This document shows, in pieces, positions 38,658 to 47,141 of a DNA stretch of 64,000 nt. Source of the stretch: Nocardia sp. XZ_19_385 (GTDB lineage Bacteria > Actinomycetota > Actinomycetes > Mycobacteriales > Mycobacteriaceae); contig NZ_JACVEE010000004.1 of NCBI RefSeq assembly GCF_015355755.1, positions 62,001 to 126,000 of the forward strand. The letters run 5' to 3'. Within the stretch, counting starts at the first letter, position 1, and every line of letters begins with the position of its first letter. The notes under the pieces were generated by a model, which was given only the letters and a program-made list of their open reading frames with translations, was not told where the DNA came from and did not search any database. A program made the position numbers and the translations under genes.

Positions 38658-41237
38658 CTAGCTCGCGTCGAAAGCCCTGGCGCGCAGGGAGCGTTCGATG
38701 CCCGCCTTGCCTTCGGTCACCAGGCGGCGCAGGGCCGGCGGATGGTTGTCGGCGAGGAACTTGTCGGCCTTGGCGACGGCGTCCTGGCTGATATCCCAGG
38801 ACGGGTAGAGCCCGACCACGACGGTCTGGGCGACCTCGCTGGAGCGACGCTCCCAGACACCGGGGACGTCGGAGAAGTAGCGGTCGGTGTAGGCGTGCAG
38901 CAGCTCGCCCTGACCGGCCGGGGCGAAGCCGCCGACGATGGAACGGGCGGTGATGTTGGGCAGCGAATCGTCGCCCATCACCTTGTTCCAGGCCCGCTCC
39001 TTGATCTCGGGCAGCGGCCGGGCAGTGGCTGCGGTTGCGGCCTGGCGCTTGCCCGCCGCCGTCGGGTCCCGCTCCAATTCCGCGTCGATGAACGGGGTTT
39101 CGAGGCCCTCGGCATCGATCTTGCCAGCGGCGGCGAGTGCGGTGACCAGACGCCAGCGCAGGTCGGTGTCGACGGTCAGGCCGGCCAGACCCGCTTCGGC
39201 CGGATCGCTGTCGATCAGCGCTCGCAGCACCTCGGTGTGCCGATCCGCCAGCTTGGCGCCGGTGAGCGCGTTGACGAAGGCGAGCTGATGATCCGAGCCC
39301 GCCTCGGCCGCGCGCGCCAATTCCAGGAGCCGGTCGGCGAATTCGGGCCAGCCGGTGGCGGCCGCCCAGGACGGGTCGGCGTAGCTGCCGATGGAGGTGT
39401 GGGCCTGCATCAGAAGGCGTTGCACCACACCGATTTCCGTCTCCGCGCCGACGCCGCGCTGTACCAGCGCGACGAAATCACGGGCCCGCATCTCGGCCTG
39501 ACGGGTCATCTCCCACGCGGCCGACCAGGCCAGGGTGCGGGGGAGCGGTTCGGCGATATCACCAATCCGGTTGACCAGCACGTCCAGCGAATCGGGATCC
39601 AGGCGCACCGAGCAGTAGGTCAGGTCGTCGTCGTTGACCAGCACAAACTTGCCGCTCGGCACGCCCACCAGCTCGGGCACGTCGGTGCGTTCGGCGGCCA
39701 GCAGATCCAGCTCGACCCGCTTGGTACGGACCAGCTTTCCGTTTTCATCGTCGTAGATGCCGACGGCCAGACGATGCACGCGGCGTTCACCCGCACCCGG
39801 GGCCGCGCCTTCCTGGACAACCGCGAACGAGGTGAAGTTGCCGTCCGCGTCGACCTGGAAGTCGGTCCGCAGGATGTTCAGGCCGGTGGTCTTGAGCCAC
39901 TGCGCGCCCCAATCCGACAGGTCACGCCCGGAGGACTCCTCCAGCGCCGACAGCAGATCGTCGAAAGTGGCGTTGCCGTAGGCATGTTCGGCGAAGTACG
40001 CGCGCAGGCCCGCCAGGAACGGCTCCAGGCCGACGTAGGCGACCAGCTGCTTGAGCACCGAAGCGCCCTTGGCGTAGGTGATTCCGTCGAAGTTCACCTC
40101 GACCGCGTGCAGGTCGGGGATGTCCGCGGCGATCGGATGTGTCGAGGGCAGCTGATCCTGCCGGTACGCCCAGGACTTCTCGACGTTCGCGAAAGTCGTC
40201 CAGGCGCTCTTGTATTCGGTGGCCTCCGACTGGCACAGCACCGAGGCGAAGGTCGCGAACGACTCGTTCAGCCACAGGTCGTCCCACCACCTCATGGTGA
40301 CCAGGTCGCCGAACCACATGTGCGCCATCTCGTGCAGCACGGTTTCGGCGCGGCGCTCGTAGGACGCGCGCGTCACCTTGGAACGGAAGACGTAATCCTC
40401 CAGGAAGGTGACCGCGCCCGCGTTCTCCATCGCGCCCGCGTTGAATTCCGGCACGAAGAGCTGATCGTACTTGCCGAAGGCGTACGGGACGCCGAAGTTC
40501 TTGTGGTAGAAGCCGAATCCCTGCTTGGTCTCGGTGAACAGGCGCTCTTCGTCCATGTGCTCGGCCAGCGACGCGCGGCAGTAGATGCCGAGCGGGATGG
40601 TGCCGTGCTCGTCGGTGTATTCGTCGGTCCACTCGGCGTACGGGCCGGCGATGAGCGCGACGATGTAGGTGCTCATCCGCGGAGTGGTCTTGAACACGTG
40701 CTTGCCCGGATCGGCGAGCAGGGTGTCCACGGGCGCGCCGTTGGAGATGACCTTCCAGTCCGACGGAGCGGTCACGCTGATGTCGAAGGTGGCCTTCAGG
40801 TCCGGCTGGTCGAAGCAGGCGAACATGCGCTTGGCGTCGGCGGTCTCGAACTGGCTGTACAGATACACGGCGTCGTCGGTGGGGTCGACGAAGCGGTGCA
40901 GGCCCTCACCGGTGTTGGAGAACTCACAGTCGGCCTCGACCACCAGCTCGTTGCGTTCGGCCAGGCCGGTCAGGGCGATGCCCTTTTCCTCGTCGTAGGC
41001 CGACACGTCGACCGGGGTGCCGTTGAGCACGGCCGAGCGCACCCCGCGCGCCACGATGTCGATGTAGGTGCTCGCACCGGCCTGCGCGGTGAAAGTGGCT
41101 GTGGTGCGGGAGAAGAAGGTCTGCTCGCCCGGTTTACCCGCCCCGTCGGTCAGGTCGAGTTCGATGCGGTAGTTCTCGACTTGCACGGTCGAGGCGCGTT
41201 CGATCGCCTGTTCACGTGTGAGGTTGGGTGCGGTCAT
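38658..41237 (-). CDS. pepN: Aminopeptidase N (M1 metallopeptidase)
   Basis: An 859-residue zinc aminopeptidase. Seen: exopeptidase motif GAMEN, the zinc motif in VLHEMAHMWFGDLV, followed by LNESFATF carrying the third zinc ligand, then the catalytic tyrosine region. No signal peptide, so it is cytoplasmic, where it trims N-terminal residues from peptides. It has the usual length for mycobacterial PepN. The ATG at 41237 has GGAG close upstream; the ORF can be extended 10 codons but that part is not conserved. It is convergent with the NmrA-like gene and shares its terminator. Confidence 0.96.
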   Translation of the reverse strand: MTAPNLTREQAIERASTVQVENYRIELDLTDGAGKPGEQTFFSRTTATFTAQAGASTYIDIVARGVRSAVLNGTPVDVSAYDEEKGIALTGLAERNELVVEADCEFSNTGEGLHRFVDPTDDAVYLYSQFETADAKRMFACFDQPDLKATFDISVTAPSDWKVISNGAPVDTLLADPGKHVFKTTPRMSTYIVALIAGPYAEWTDEYTDEHGTIPLGIYCRASLAEHMDEERLFTETKQGFGFYHKNFGVPYAFGKYDQLFVPEFNAGAMENAGAVTFLEDYVFRSKVTRASYERRAETVLHEMAHMWFGDLVTMRWWDDLWLNESFATFASVLCQSEATEYKSAWTTFANVEKSWAYRQDQLPSTHPIAADIPDLHAVEVNFDGITYAKGASVLKQLVAYVGLEPFLAGLRAYFAEHAYGNATFDDLLSALEESSGRDLSDWGAQWLKTTGLNILRTDFQVDADGNFTSFAVVQEGAAPGAGERRVHRLAVGIYDDENGKLVRTKRVELDLLAAERTDVPELVGVPSGKFVLVNDDDLTYCSVRLDPDSLDVLVNRIGDIAEPLPRTLAWSAAWEMTRQAEMRARDFVALVQRGVGAETEIGVVQRLLMQAHTSIGSYADPSWAAATGWPEFADRLLELARAAEAGSDHQLAFVNALTGAKLADRHTEVLRALIDSDPAEAGLAGLTVDTDLRWRLVTALAAAGKIDAEGLETPFIDAELERDPTAAGKRQAATAATARPLPEIKERAWNKVMGDDSLPNITARSIVGGFAPAGQGELLHAYTDRYFSDVPGVWERRSSEVAQTVVVGLYPSWDISQDAVAKADKFLADNHPPALRRLVTEGKAGIERSLRARAFDAS

Positions 41238-41380
41238 GAGGCTCCTTCGGTGTCGAAGAACGGGCACGGCGGAAGTTTCTGCTCACCACCCTAATCCTCC
41301 GGACCGCCGCGATCCGATGGGTTTTGGGGCGGCGGTATTGTGCTGCTCAGATCCGCTACCCAGGACTTGGAGGCTCGACG

Positions 41381-42205
41381 TTGAAGCATGTGCACGCCGG
41401 TAAGGTGCGCGACCTGTACGAGGACGGCGAGACCTTGCTGCTCGTGGCCTCGGATCGGATCTCGGTCTACGACGTCACACTGCCCACCCCGATCCCCGAC
41501 AAGGGCGCGCTGCTGACCCAGCTGTCGAACTGGTGGTTCGAGTTCTTCGCCGACGTCCCCAACCATGTGTTGTCGACCACCGACGTGCCCGCCGAGTTCG
41601 TCGGTCGCGCGGTCCGGGTGAAGCCGATGAAAATGGTCATGGTGGAGTGCGTCGCCCGCGGCTACCTCACCGGCGGCGGTCTGAAGGAGTACCAGGCCAC
41701 GGGCACGGTCTCCGGCATCGCGCTGCCGCCCGGCCTGCGCGACGGCGACAAACTCCCCGAGCCCCTCTTCACCCCCAGCACCAAGGCGACCGAAGGCCAC
41801 GACGAGGCCATCAGCTTCGAAGATGTGGTGCACCAGGAGGGTCGCGAGGTCGCCGAAAAACTCCGCGACCTGACCCTCGACATCTACACGCGCGGCGCCG
41901 AGCACGCGGCCTCGCGTGGCGTCATCGTCGCCGACACCAAGGTCGAATTCGGCTGGGACGGTGAGGTTCTCACCCTCGGTGACGAGGTCCTCACCTCCGA
42001 TTCGTCGCGCTTCTGGCCTGCGGACCAGTGGGAGCCCGGCCACGCGCAGCCGTCCTTCGACAAGCAGTTCGTCCGCGACTGGTCCACTTCCACCGGCTGG
42101 GACAAGGAGCCCCCCGGCCCGGAAATCCCCGCCGACATCGTCGCGGCCACCCGCCGCAAGTACGTCGAGGCCTACGAACTCATCACCGGCCGCACCTGGG
42201 CCTAA
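41381..42205 (+). CDS. purC: SAICAR synthase (phosphoribosylaminoimidazole-succinocarboxamide synthase)
   Basis: A 274-residue PurC enzyme that joins aspartate to CAIR in purine synthesis. Seen: AGKVRDLYEDG (nucleotide loop), ASDRISVYDVTLPTPIPDKG, VARGYLTGGGLKEYQATGTV, FTPSTKATEGHDEAISFED, TKVEFGW and LTSDSSRFWPADQW, all in order. The start is a TTG at 41381 with GGAGG 7 bp upstream; many PurC proteins begin about a dozen residues earlier, and an in-frame TTG at 41324 exists but has no ribosome site. It is tail-to-tail with the Nudix gene, whose stop it overlaps by 4 bp. No other purine gene is nearby. Confidence 0.95.
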   Translation: MKHVHAGKVRDLYEDGETLLLVASDRISVYDVTLPTPIPDKGALLTQLSNWWFEFFADVPNHVLSTTDVPAEFVGRAVRVKPMKMVMVECVARGYLTGGGLKEYQATGTVSGIALPPGLRDGDKLPEPLFTPSTKATEGHDEAISFEDVVHQEGREVAEKLRDLTLDIYTRGAEHAASRGVIVADTKVEFGWDGEVLTLGDEVLTSDSSRFWPADQWEPGHAQPSFDKQFVRDWSTSTGWDKEPPGPEIPADIVAATRRKYVEAYELITGRTWA

Positions 42206-42681
42206 CCGAGCCGCTCGGCCAGCCGCTCCACATAGGGCTGCTGGCCTTTGGTCAACTTCTCCCGGGCGGTTTCCAGCGGGAACCACTCCGCGCGATCGAT
42301 CTCCGGGAACTCGGCCAGCTTGCCCGACCGCGGCGGCCACTCCATCTGGAAGGTTCCCGGCACGATCGTGCCGGGGTCGAGATCGGCTTCGATCGCCCAC
42401 GCGACGACGGTTTTCCGCTTGCTGCCGCTGCCGTAGGCGACCGCTCCGAGCTCCACCCACGCACCCTCGGGTACCGGAACGCCGAGCTCTTCGGTGAACT
42501 CCCGCCGCGCCGCGGCCTGCGCGTCCTCCTCGTCGGGCAGATACTCACCCTTCGGAATCGACCACGCCCCAAGGTCTTTGCGCGCCCAGAACGGTCCCCC
42601 CATATGCCCGAGCAACACCTCGACCGCACCCTTGGAAGTCCGCCGGAACAACAGCACGCCCGCGCTATAGGTCTCTGCCAC
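42202..42681 (-). CDS. Nudix hydrolase
   Basis: A 159-residue Nudix protein. The Nudix box is present as GEYLPDEEDAQAAARREFTEELGV, matching G-x5-E-x7-REUxEExGU. It starts ETYSAGVLLFRRT and has VLLGHMGGPFWARKDLGAWSIPKGEY, a group of actinobacterial Nudix enzymes of unknown substrate (nucleoside diphosphate derivatives are usual). The GTG at 42681 is chosen: the longer open frame runs antisense through the next gene and shows no similarity. The gene overlaps the purC stop. Confidence 0.88.
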   Translation of the reverse strand: MAETYSAGVLLFRRTSKGAVEVLLGHMGGPFWARKDLGAWSIPKGEYLPDEEDAQAAARREFTEELGVPVPEGAWVELGAVAYGSGSKRKTVVAWAIEADLDPGTIVPGTFQMEWPPRSGKLAEFPEIDRAEWFPLETAREKLTKGQQPYVERLAERLG

Positions 42682-42723
42682 GCAGTGCAGTCTGCCCGAC
42701 CAGCTCGCACCTAGAATTCCGGG

Positions 42724-43218
42724 ATGTCGATACTGGTTGTCCTGCGGGGTAATTCGGGGTCCGGCAAGTCCACCGTCGCGCGTGCGGTGCAGCGCAGGTT
42801 CGACCGAAGCGCAGTCGCTGTCGTGCCGCAGGACGTCGTCCGTCGCCAAATCCTCCGCGAGGAGGACAAGCCCGACGGATTGAACGTCGACCTGATCGAG
42901 CACATCGCCGGATTCGGCCTCGAACGCGGTCTGATCGTCATCGTCGAGGGGATCCTGCGCGCCTCCCACTACAGCAAGATGCTGCAACGACTCTCTGCCG
43001 CAGCTGATCGCAGCCACTTCTACGCCTTCGACCTGTCCTTCGAAGAGACCACCCGACGTCACGCGACCAGACCGCAGGCAACAGAGTTCGGAATCACCGA
43101 GATGCGGTCCTGGTACCACGGCTGGGACCCCCTCGACTTCGTGCCGGAAGTTCGTCTCGACGCGTCGTGGACCACGGCACAGGCAATCGACCGGGTCTAT
43201 TCCGACATCGTCGGGTAG
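42724..43218 (+). CDS. P-loop kinase/ATPase, zeta-toxin/AAA-33-like
   Basis: A 164-residue protein with Walker A RGNSGSGKST (residues 8-17) and a basic lid-like segment ETTRRHATRPQATEFG. It resembles small predicted nucleoside or antibiotic kinases related to the zeta-toxin/AAA-33 group, without an antitoxin gene nearby. The substrate is unknown. TAGAAT ends 6 bp before the ATG at 42724 and no ribosome site is seen, so the mRNA is probably leaderless. Confidence 0.8.
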   Translation: MSILVVLRGNSGSGKSTVARAVQRRFDRSAVAVVPQDVVRRQILREEDKPDGLNVDLIEHIAGFGLERGLIVIVEGILRASHYSKMLQRLSAAADRSHFYAFDLSFEETTRRHATRPQATEFGITEMRSWYHGWDPLDFVPEVRLDASWTTAQAIDRVYSDIVG

Positions 43219-43434
43219 GCGCCCGGGTGGGTGGGCGTGAAATTCCATTGATGTCGGGCTCCGTGAACTGCCTGGTAGAGCTGATTTCGAAGTTTGCTGC
43301 AGAAGCGCTACGAAGGAAACAGCCGGTCGGTTCGGGTCGATATGGACATATAGGCGAACCGATGGCGGCCACCTCGCTGGAGCCGCCGGCAAGGTTCAAC
43401 CGTCCCAGGGGCCCGGCTTGTGAGGAGCCGCTTT

Positions 43435-43932
43435 ATGCAAGCAGTAGCGAGTCTTCTGGTGCTCCTGTGGTTCACGATGGTCGTGATCGCCATCATTGGT
43501 CTGATGCGAGGGCGCCTCGACTGGGCTGGTCTCCGCAACCGTAAGCAGTCCGGTTGGCTGCTCGCCGCATCGTTCATCGTCATGCTTCTGATCGGCCTCA
43601 TCGAGCCCGAGCGACACGCAGGTGACAACCCAACGCCGACGCCGAGCACCACGACAACATTTGCCACCGATACGAAACCCACGGCGTCGCCAACGACCAC
43701 GACTGCGGAGATGACCACCGCCACGACTACAACAACGACATTGCCGCTTCAGCAGCCCCTGTCACGAGCCCCCTTCGCTCCAGCCCCAGCGCCGGGCCCC
43801 TCATCCCCCAGCGTCTACTACTCCAACTGCACCGAGGCTCGCGCCGCGGGCGCAGCGCCCTTGCTGCGCGGCGCCCCTGGCTACAGATCCGAACTGGACC
43901 GCGACAACGATGGCGTCGCATGCGAGGTCTGA
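43435..43932 (+). CDS. Excalibur calcium-binding domain membrane protein
   Basis: A 165-residue protein with two membrane helices (AVASLLVLLWFTMVVIAIIGL and WLLAASFIVMLLIGLI), a long threonine/proline-rich linker (about residues 65-115), and a C-terminal excalibur domain: YYSNCTEARAAG, then DRDNDGVACEV. The paired cysteines and DxDxDGxxCE loop are the family signature; the domain binds calcium and is outside the membrane. GAGGAG lies 7 bp before the ATG. Function unknown, often linked to surface proteins and nucleases. Confidence 0.85.
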   Translation: MQAVASLLVLLWFTMVVIAIIGLMRGRLDWAGLRNRKQSGWLLAASFIVMLLIGLIEPERHAGDNPTPTPSTTTTFATDTKPTASPTTTTAEMTTATTTTTTLPLQQPLSRAPFAPAPAPGPSSPSVYYSNCTEARAAGAAPLLRGAPGYRSELDRDNDGVACEV

Positions 43933-44082
43933 GGGGCTGGGAGATTTGCCGACAAGGGTGTGCAACCTACGTGCTACAGAAGACCTAGCAACAACGGCCG
44001 AAATCGGGCACTGGCGGCACGGCGTCCAAGTCTCAAACGGGCTGTACGGCCCTCGACTCAGGCCGAAGCCTCCGAAACTTTG

Positions 44083-44156
44083 TCGGGGTGACAGGATTTG
44101 AACCTGCGACCCTCCGCTCCCAAAGCGGATGCGCTACCAAGCTGCGCTACACCCCG
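44083..44156 (-). tRNA. tRNA-Pro (anticodon UGG)
   Basis: A 74-base cloverleaf on the minus strand: acceptor CGGGGTG/CACCCCG, D stem GCGC/GCGC, anticodon stem TCCGC/GCGGA around loop TTTGGGA (UGG), T stem GCAGG paired with CCTGT through a G-U. Discriminator A; CCA not encoded. Confidence 0.95.
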
Positions 44157-44160
44157 TGAG

Positions 44161-44185
44161 CCACGGCCCTGGTACAGCGCCGTGG
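44161..44185 (-). terminator. Small hairpin between tRNA-Gly and tRNA-Pro
   Basis: CCACGGC and GCCGTGG (7-bp arms, 11-base loop) lie in the 50-bp gap, after tRNA-Gly in transcription order. It may end or process the tRNA-Gly transcript. Confidence 0.45.
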
Positions 44186-44206
44186 ACGAATGATCCCCCT
44201 GTGAAG

Positions 44207-44277
44207 AGCGGGTGACGGGAATCGAACCCGCGCTATCTGCTTGGAAGGCAGAAGTTCTACCACTGAACTACACCCGC
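44207..44277 (-). tRNA. tRNA-Gly (anticodon UCC)
   Basis: A 71-base cloverleaf on the minus strand: acceptor GCGGGTG/CACCCGC, D stem GTTC/GAAC, anticodon stem TCTGC/GCAGA around loop CTTCCAA (UCC), T stem CGGG-type around TTCGATT. CCA not encoded. Confidence 0.95.
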
Positions 44278-44694
44278 AAGGCATACGACATCGATGGGAT
44301 CGCCAGATGTCGTGTGCGCAACGACTGTACCGAATGTCACCGCGGAAATGCCAATCGCCGCGGTCGGGGTGTCCCCGTGCTGGTTCCGGCACACTCTCGG
44401 CGTGTCTTCCCGCGACTCTCCAGCGAACGAAGATTGGGTGTAACGCTCGGCGGGCTGGAGCGATCACACTTCCGATCGCCATTCGCGAGGCAACGGAAAC
44501 TCGTTGTAAAACGACGTTTTTCAGTGCCGGGTGGCTTGCTAGGATCCTTTTTGCCGGACGGGGGTATCTGGAAAGGGGGCGGTGAGCGTGCGCCGTGCTT
44601 GGTGGACCGAACCGCGTAGCAGTAGAGGTGAGGCCGGCTCCTGCCTGGGCGCACTGCGCCCGGCTATCGATGCCATCCGTGGCGGGTGAGTGCG
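44278..44694. other. Intergenic stretch with small dyads, AT-rich island and -10-like hexamer
   Basis: No gene is visible in these 417 bp. ACGACATC and GATGTCGT (44285-44313) form a dyad just upstream of tRNA-Gly. Near 44508-44520 is AAAACG-A-CGTTTT, an unusually AT-rich palindrome, followed by TAGGAT at 44540-44545, a plausible -10 for the GGDEF gene 150 bp further on. The AT-rich piece could be an operator for that gene. Confidence 0.4.
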
Positions 44695-45648
44695 ATGTCC
44701 GAATCGCCACCCCCCGTCAAGCAGATGGCCCGCGCGTGGGCGCAGGCCGTCTGCGCCGAACCCGGCTCGCACACCACGATGAAAGACCTGGAACCTGTTC
44801 TCATCGACATCGTGAATCGGCTGCTCGATCTGGCCGAATCCGAGCCCTTCCCGATGCTGGATGCCCGCGCGCTGGGCGCCCGCCTGGCCGAACCCCCGTT
44901 CGAACGCACCCGGATGCTGGCCCAGGCCAGCCGCTGGCTGCTCGGTTTCCCTGCGGGGCGGCCCGGGTCGCTGGTAGCCACCCGCTGGCCGTTCGTGGCC
45001 AGCCAGGCCATCGACAGCTACGCCCAGGCGTTGCAGGAGCGTGCCCTGGCCCAGCAGGAACAGAACATCTCGGCGAAAGTGTCACTGCGCGTACAGGAAA
45101 TCGCGGCGCTGCAGCACCGCCTGCGGCACGAAGCCACCCACGACGCACTCACCGATCTGGCCAACCGCACCCTGCTGCAGGACCGGGTCCGCCGGATGGC
45201 CGCCGACCCGGCCGGCAGCGTCGGCCTGCTCCTGATCGACCTGGACCGCTTCAAGCAGATCAACGACGGCTACGGCCACGCGGTCGGCGACGAGGTCCTG
45301 GTGGAGCTGGCGAACCGGCTGCGTGAGGTCTGCCCACCGGACACGGTCATCTGCCGCTACGGTGGCGACGAATTCGTCCTCGCCGTCGACCGGGAGCTCG
45401 GCACCCTCGCCGACATCGCCCACCAGATCGTGGCCGCCCTGCGCGACCCGGTCTGGACCTCGGCCGGCCCGGTCCCGGTGTCCGCCAGCGTCGGCACCGC
45501 CTACAACCCCCCGGGCACATCCTGCGACTTCACCGATCTACTGCGCCGCGCCGACCGCGCGATGTACTCGGCGAAGACGGCGGGCGGGCGGCGGTTCGCC
45601 TTCTCGGAGTCCGACGAGCCGGAAATCGACGCCGCCGTCGCCGGATAG
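44695..45648 (+). CDS. GGDEF diguanylate cyclase
   Basis: A 317-residue protein with an N-terminal helical region (about 150 residues, no membrane helix) of unknown fold and a C-terminal GGDEF domain (HDALTDLANRTLL, then DLDRFKQINDGYGHAVGD and YGGDEFVLAVD). The intact YGGDEF loop suggests active c-di-GMP synthesis. The inhibitory RxxD site normally five residues before it is absent (PPDT instead), so product inhibition at that site is not expected. The ATG at 44695 is chosen with GGGTGAG upstream; a GTG three codons earlier is also possible. No phosphodiesterase or receptor is next to it. Confidence 0.88.
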   Translation: MSESPPPVKQMARAWAQAVCAEPGSHTTMKDLEPVLIDIVNRLLDLAESEPFPMLDARALGARLAEPPFERTRMLAQASRWLLGFPAGRPGSLVATRWPFVASQAIDSYAQALQERALAQQEQNISAKVSLRVQEIAALQHRLRHEATHDALTDLANRTLLQDRVRRMAADPAGSVGLLLIDLDRFKQINDGYGHAVGDEVLVELANRLREVCPPDTVICRYGGDEFVLAVDRELGTLADIAHQIVAALRDPVWTSAGPVPVSASVGTAYNPPGTSCDFTDLLRRADRAMYSAKTAGGRRFAFSESDEPEIDAAVAG

Positions 45649-45661
45649 GTATGCACCCGGT

Positions 45662-46459
45662 TCAGCCGGGCTGACAGGTGGGGCACCAGAACAGGTTTCG
45701 TGCGTCCATGACCGCGTGCAGGACCGGGGTCCCGCACACCCGGCACGGTGCGCCCTGCCTGCGGTAGACGTAGGTGCGTGGCCGGTCGGGCGCGTAAGGC
45801 GGTTCGCCGTGGTCGTGTTCGGGCCGGACGACGACCATCTTGCCGACCCGCACGCCGACCTTCATCAGCGCGACGAGGTCCGTCCACATCGCCTGCCACT
45901 CTTCGGCACTCAGCGAGGTCCCGGGACGGTGCGGTGAAATACCGTGCCGGAACAGCAGTTCCGCTCGGTAGACATTGCCGACACCGGCGAGCACCCGCTG
46001 ATCCATCAGCAGCGCGCCGATGGGCCTGCGCGACCGGTGAATTCGCTGCCAAGCCCGGTCCGGGTCGGCGCCGCGGCGCAGCGGATCGGGCCCGAGCCGT
46101 TCGGTCAGCGCCGTCACCTCCGCATCGGTGTACAGCTCGCAGGCGGTCGGCCCGCGCAGATCGGTTCCGTTCGCGGCCCCGACCATCCGCATCCGGACCT
46201 GGCCAACCGGTTCCCCCATGGGCACAGCCGATTCGGTGAACGCCCCGTACAGCCCGAGATGCACATGCACGATCAGCCCGGATTCATACCGATGCAGCAG
46301 ATGCTTCCCCCACGCCTCAGCCTTGACAAGCACCTGCCCGTCCACCCGCGCCGCCCCCGCCGCGAACTTCCCCTGCGGACTCCACACCCGCACCACATCC
46401 CCGCCGAACGCGTTCTGATGCGCCCGAGCCAGCCGATGCAGCGTATGTCCCTCAGGCAC
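45662..46459 (-). CDS. nei2: Fpg/Nei family DNA glycosylase, Rv2464c (Nei2)-like
   Basis: A 265-residue base excision repair glycosylase. After the initiator come Pro2 and Glu3 (PEGHTLHRLA), the catalytic residues of the family; the centre has VLAGVGNVYRAELLF, the helix-two-turn-helix, and the end has a zinc finger CRVCG...FWCPTC. It removes oxidised bases and cuts the strand. The GTG at 46459 is required to expose the N-terminal proline. It lies 108 bp after rpiB on the same strand, the arrangement seen in mycobacteria. Confidence 0.93.
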   Translation of the reverse strand: MPEGHTLHRLARAHQNAFGGDVVRVWSPQGKFAAGAARVDGQVLVKAEAWGKHLLHRYESGLIVHVHLGLYGAFTESAVPMGEPVGQVRMRMVGAANGTDLRGPTACELYTDAEVTALTERLGPDPLRRGADPDRAWQRIHRSRRPIGALLMDQRVLAGVGNVYRAELLFRHGISPHRPGTSLSAEEWQAMWTDLVALMKVGVRVGKMVVVRPEHDHGEPPYAPDRPRTYVYRRQGAPCRVCGTPVLHAVMDARNLFWCPTCQPG

Positions 46460-46492
46460 AACCGATCCTCTCGATGCCGATGAACGAAAAGC

Positions 46493-46539
46493 GGGACATC
46501 ACCGAGGAGAAACGCGCGAAGCGTCCTCGGTCATGTCCC
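46493..46539 (-). terminator. Hairpin between rpiB and nei2
   Basis: A 16-bp inverted repeat with one mismatch (arms 46493-46508 and 46524-46539, 15-base loop) lies 29 bp past the rpiB stop and 33 bp before nei2. Likely terminator or attenuator that uncouples the two genes. Confidence 0.6.
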
Positions 46540-46567
46540 ACTTGTCAGAAGCTTGCGCCTGGGGTGA

Positions 46568-47041
46568 TCAGTAGGCGGGTACGGCGGGGGGTTCGCCGGT
46601 CTTTTCGTAGTCGGCGAGGATGTCGATGCGGCGCTGGTGCCGTGCTTCGTCGGACCATTCGGCGGACAAGAAGGCGTCGACGATGGCGAGGGCTTCCTCG
46701 GTGGAGTGCATGCGGCCGCCGACGCCGATCAGCTGTGCGTTGTTGTGCTGGCGGGCGAGCTGGGCGGTTTCGACGCTCCAGGCAAGCGCGCAGCGAGCGC
46801 CGGGCACCTTGTTGGCGGCGATCTGCTCGCCGTTGCCGCTGCCGCCGAACACCAGGCCCAGGCTGCCCGGGTCGGCGACGGTGCGCCGCGCCGCTTCGAT
46901 GCAGAAGGCGGGGTAGTCGTCGAGGGCGTCGTATTCGAGGGCGCCACAGTCGACAACCTCGTGGCCCGCCTGCTCCAGATGGGCCTTGACGTGATTCTTC
47001 AGTTCGAAACCGGCATGGTCGGCACCCAGGTATACGCGCAT
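46568..47041 (-). CDS. rpiB: Ribose-5-phosphate isomerase B
   Basis: A 157-residue RpiB enzyme interconverting ribose-5- and ribulose-5-phosphate. Seen: GADHAGFELK at the start, VFGGSGNGEQIAANK with the catalytic glutamate used by actinobacterial RpiB in place of cysteine, and HNNAQLIGVGGRM carrying the phosphate-binding residues. The ATG at 47041 gives the exact family length; the ORF continues upstream without conservation. It is divergent from the M48 protease gene 100 bp away. Confidence 0.95.
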   Translation of the reverse strand: MRVYLGADHAGFELKNHVKAHLEQAGHEVVDCGALEYDALDDYPAFCIEAARRTVADPGSLGLVFGGSGNGEQIAANKVPGARCALAWSVETAQLARQHNNAQLIGVGGRMHSTEEALAIVDAFLSAEWSDEARHQRRIDILADYEKTGEPPAVPAY

Positions 47042-47141
47042 GGCAGCGATTCTGTCAGGCCGGTCAGCGGCGCCCGCGAGAGGGGATGGGCTGCGCAAAG
47101 TGTGGCCCGGGACACAGCGCAGGGAACGGTACGGTCGAAAT

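Noticed and set aside
38742..41294. Plus-strand frame of 850 residues over pepN
   Set aside because: Antisense to an intact M1 aminopeptidase with GAMEN and HEMAH motifs.
42724..43218. Zeta-toxin of a toxin-antitoxin pair
   Set aside because: No antitoxin-like gene is next to it; a plain small-molecule kinase is equally likely.
42682..43392. N-terminal extension of the Nudix frame to 396 residues
   Set aside because: The extension is antisense to the P-loop kinase, which has a good Walker A motif; Nudix proteins start near the GTG at 42681.
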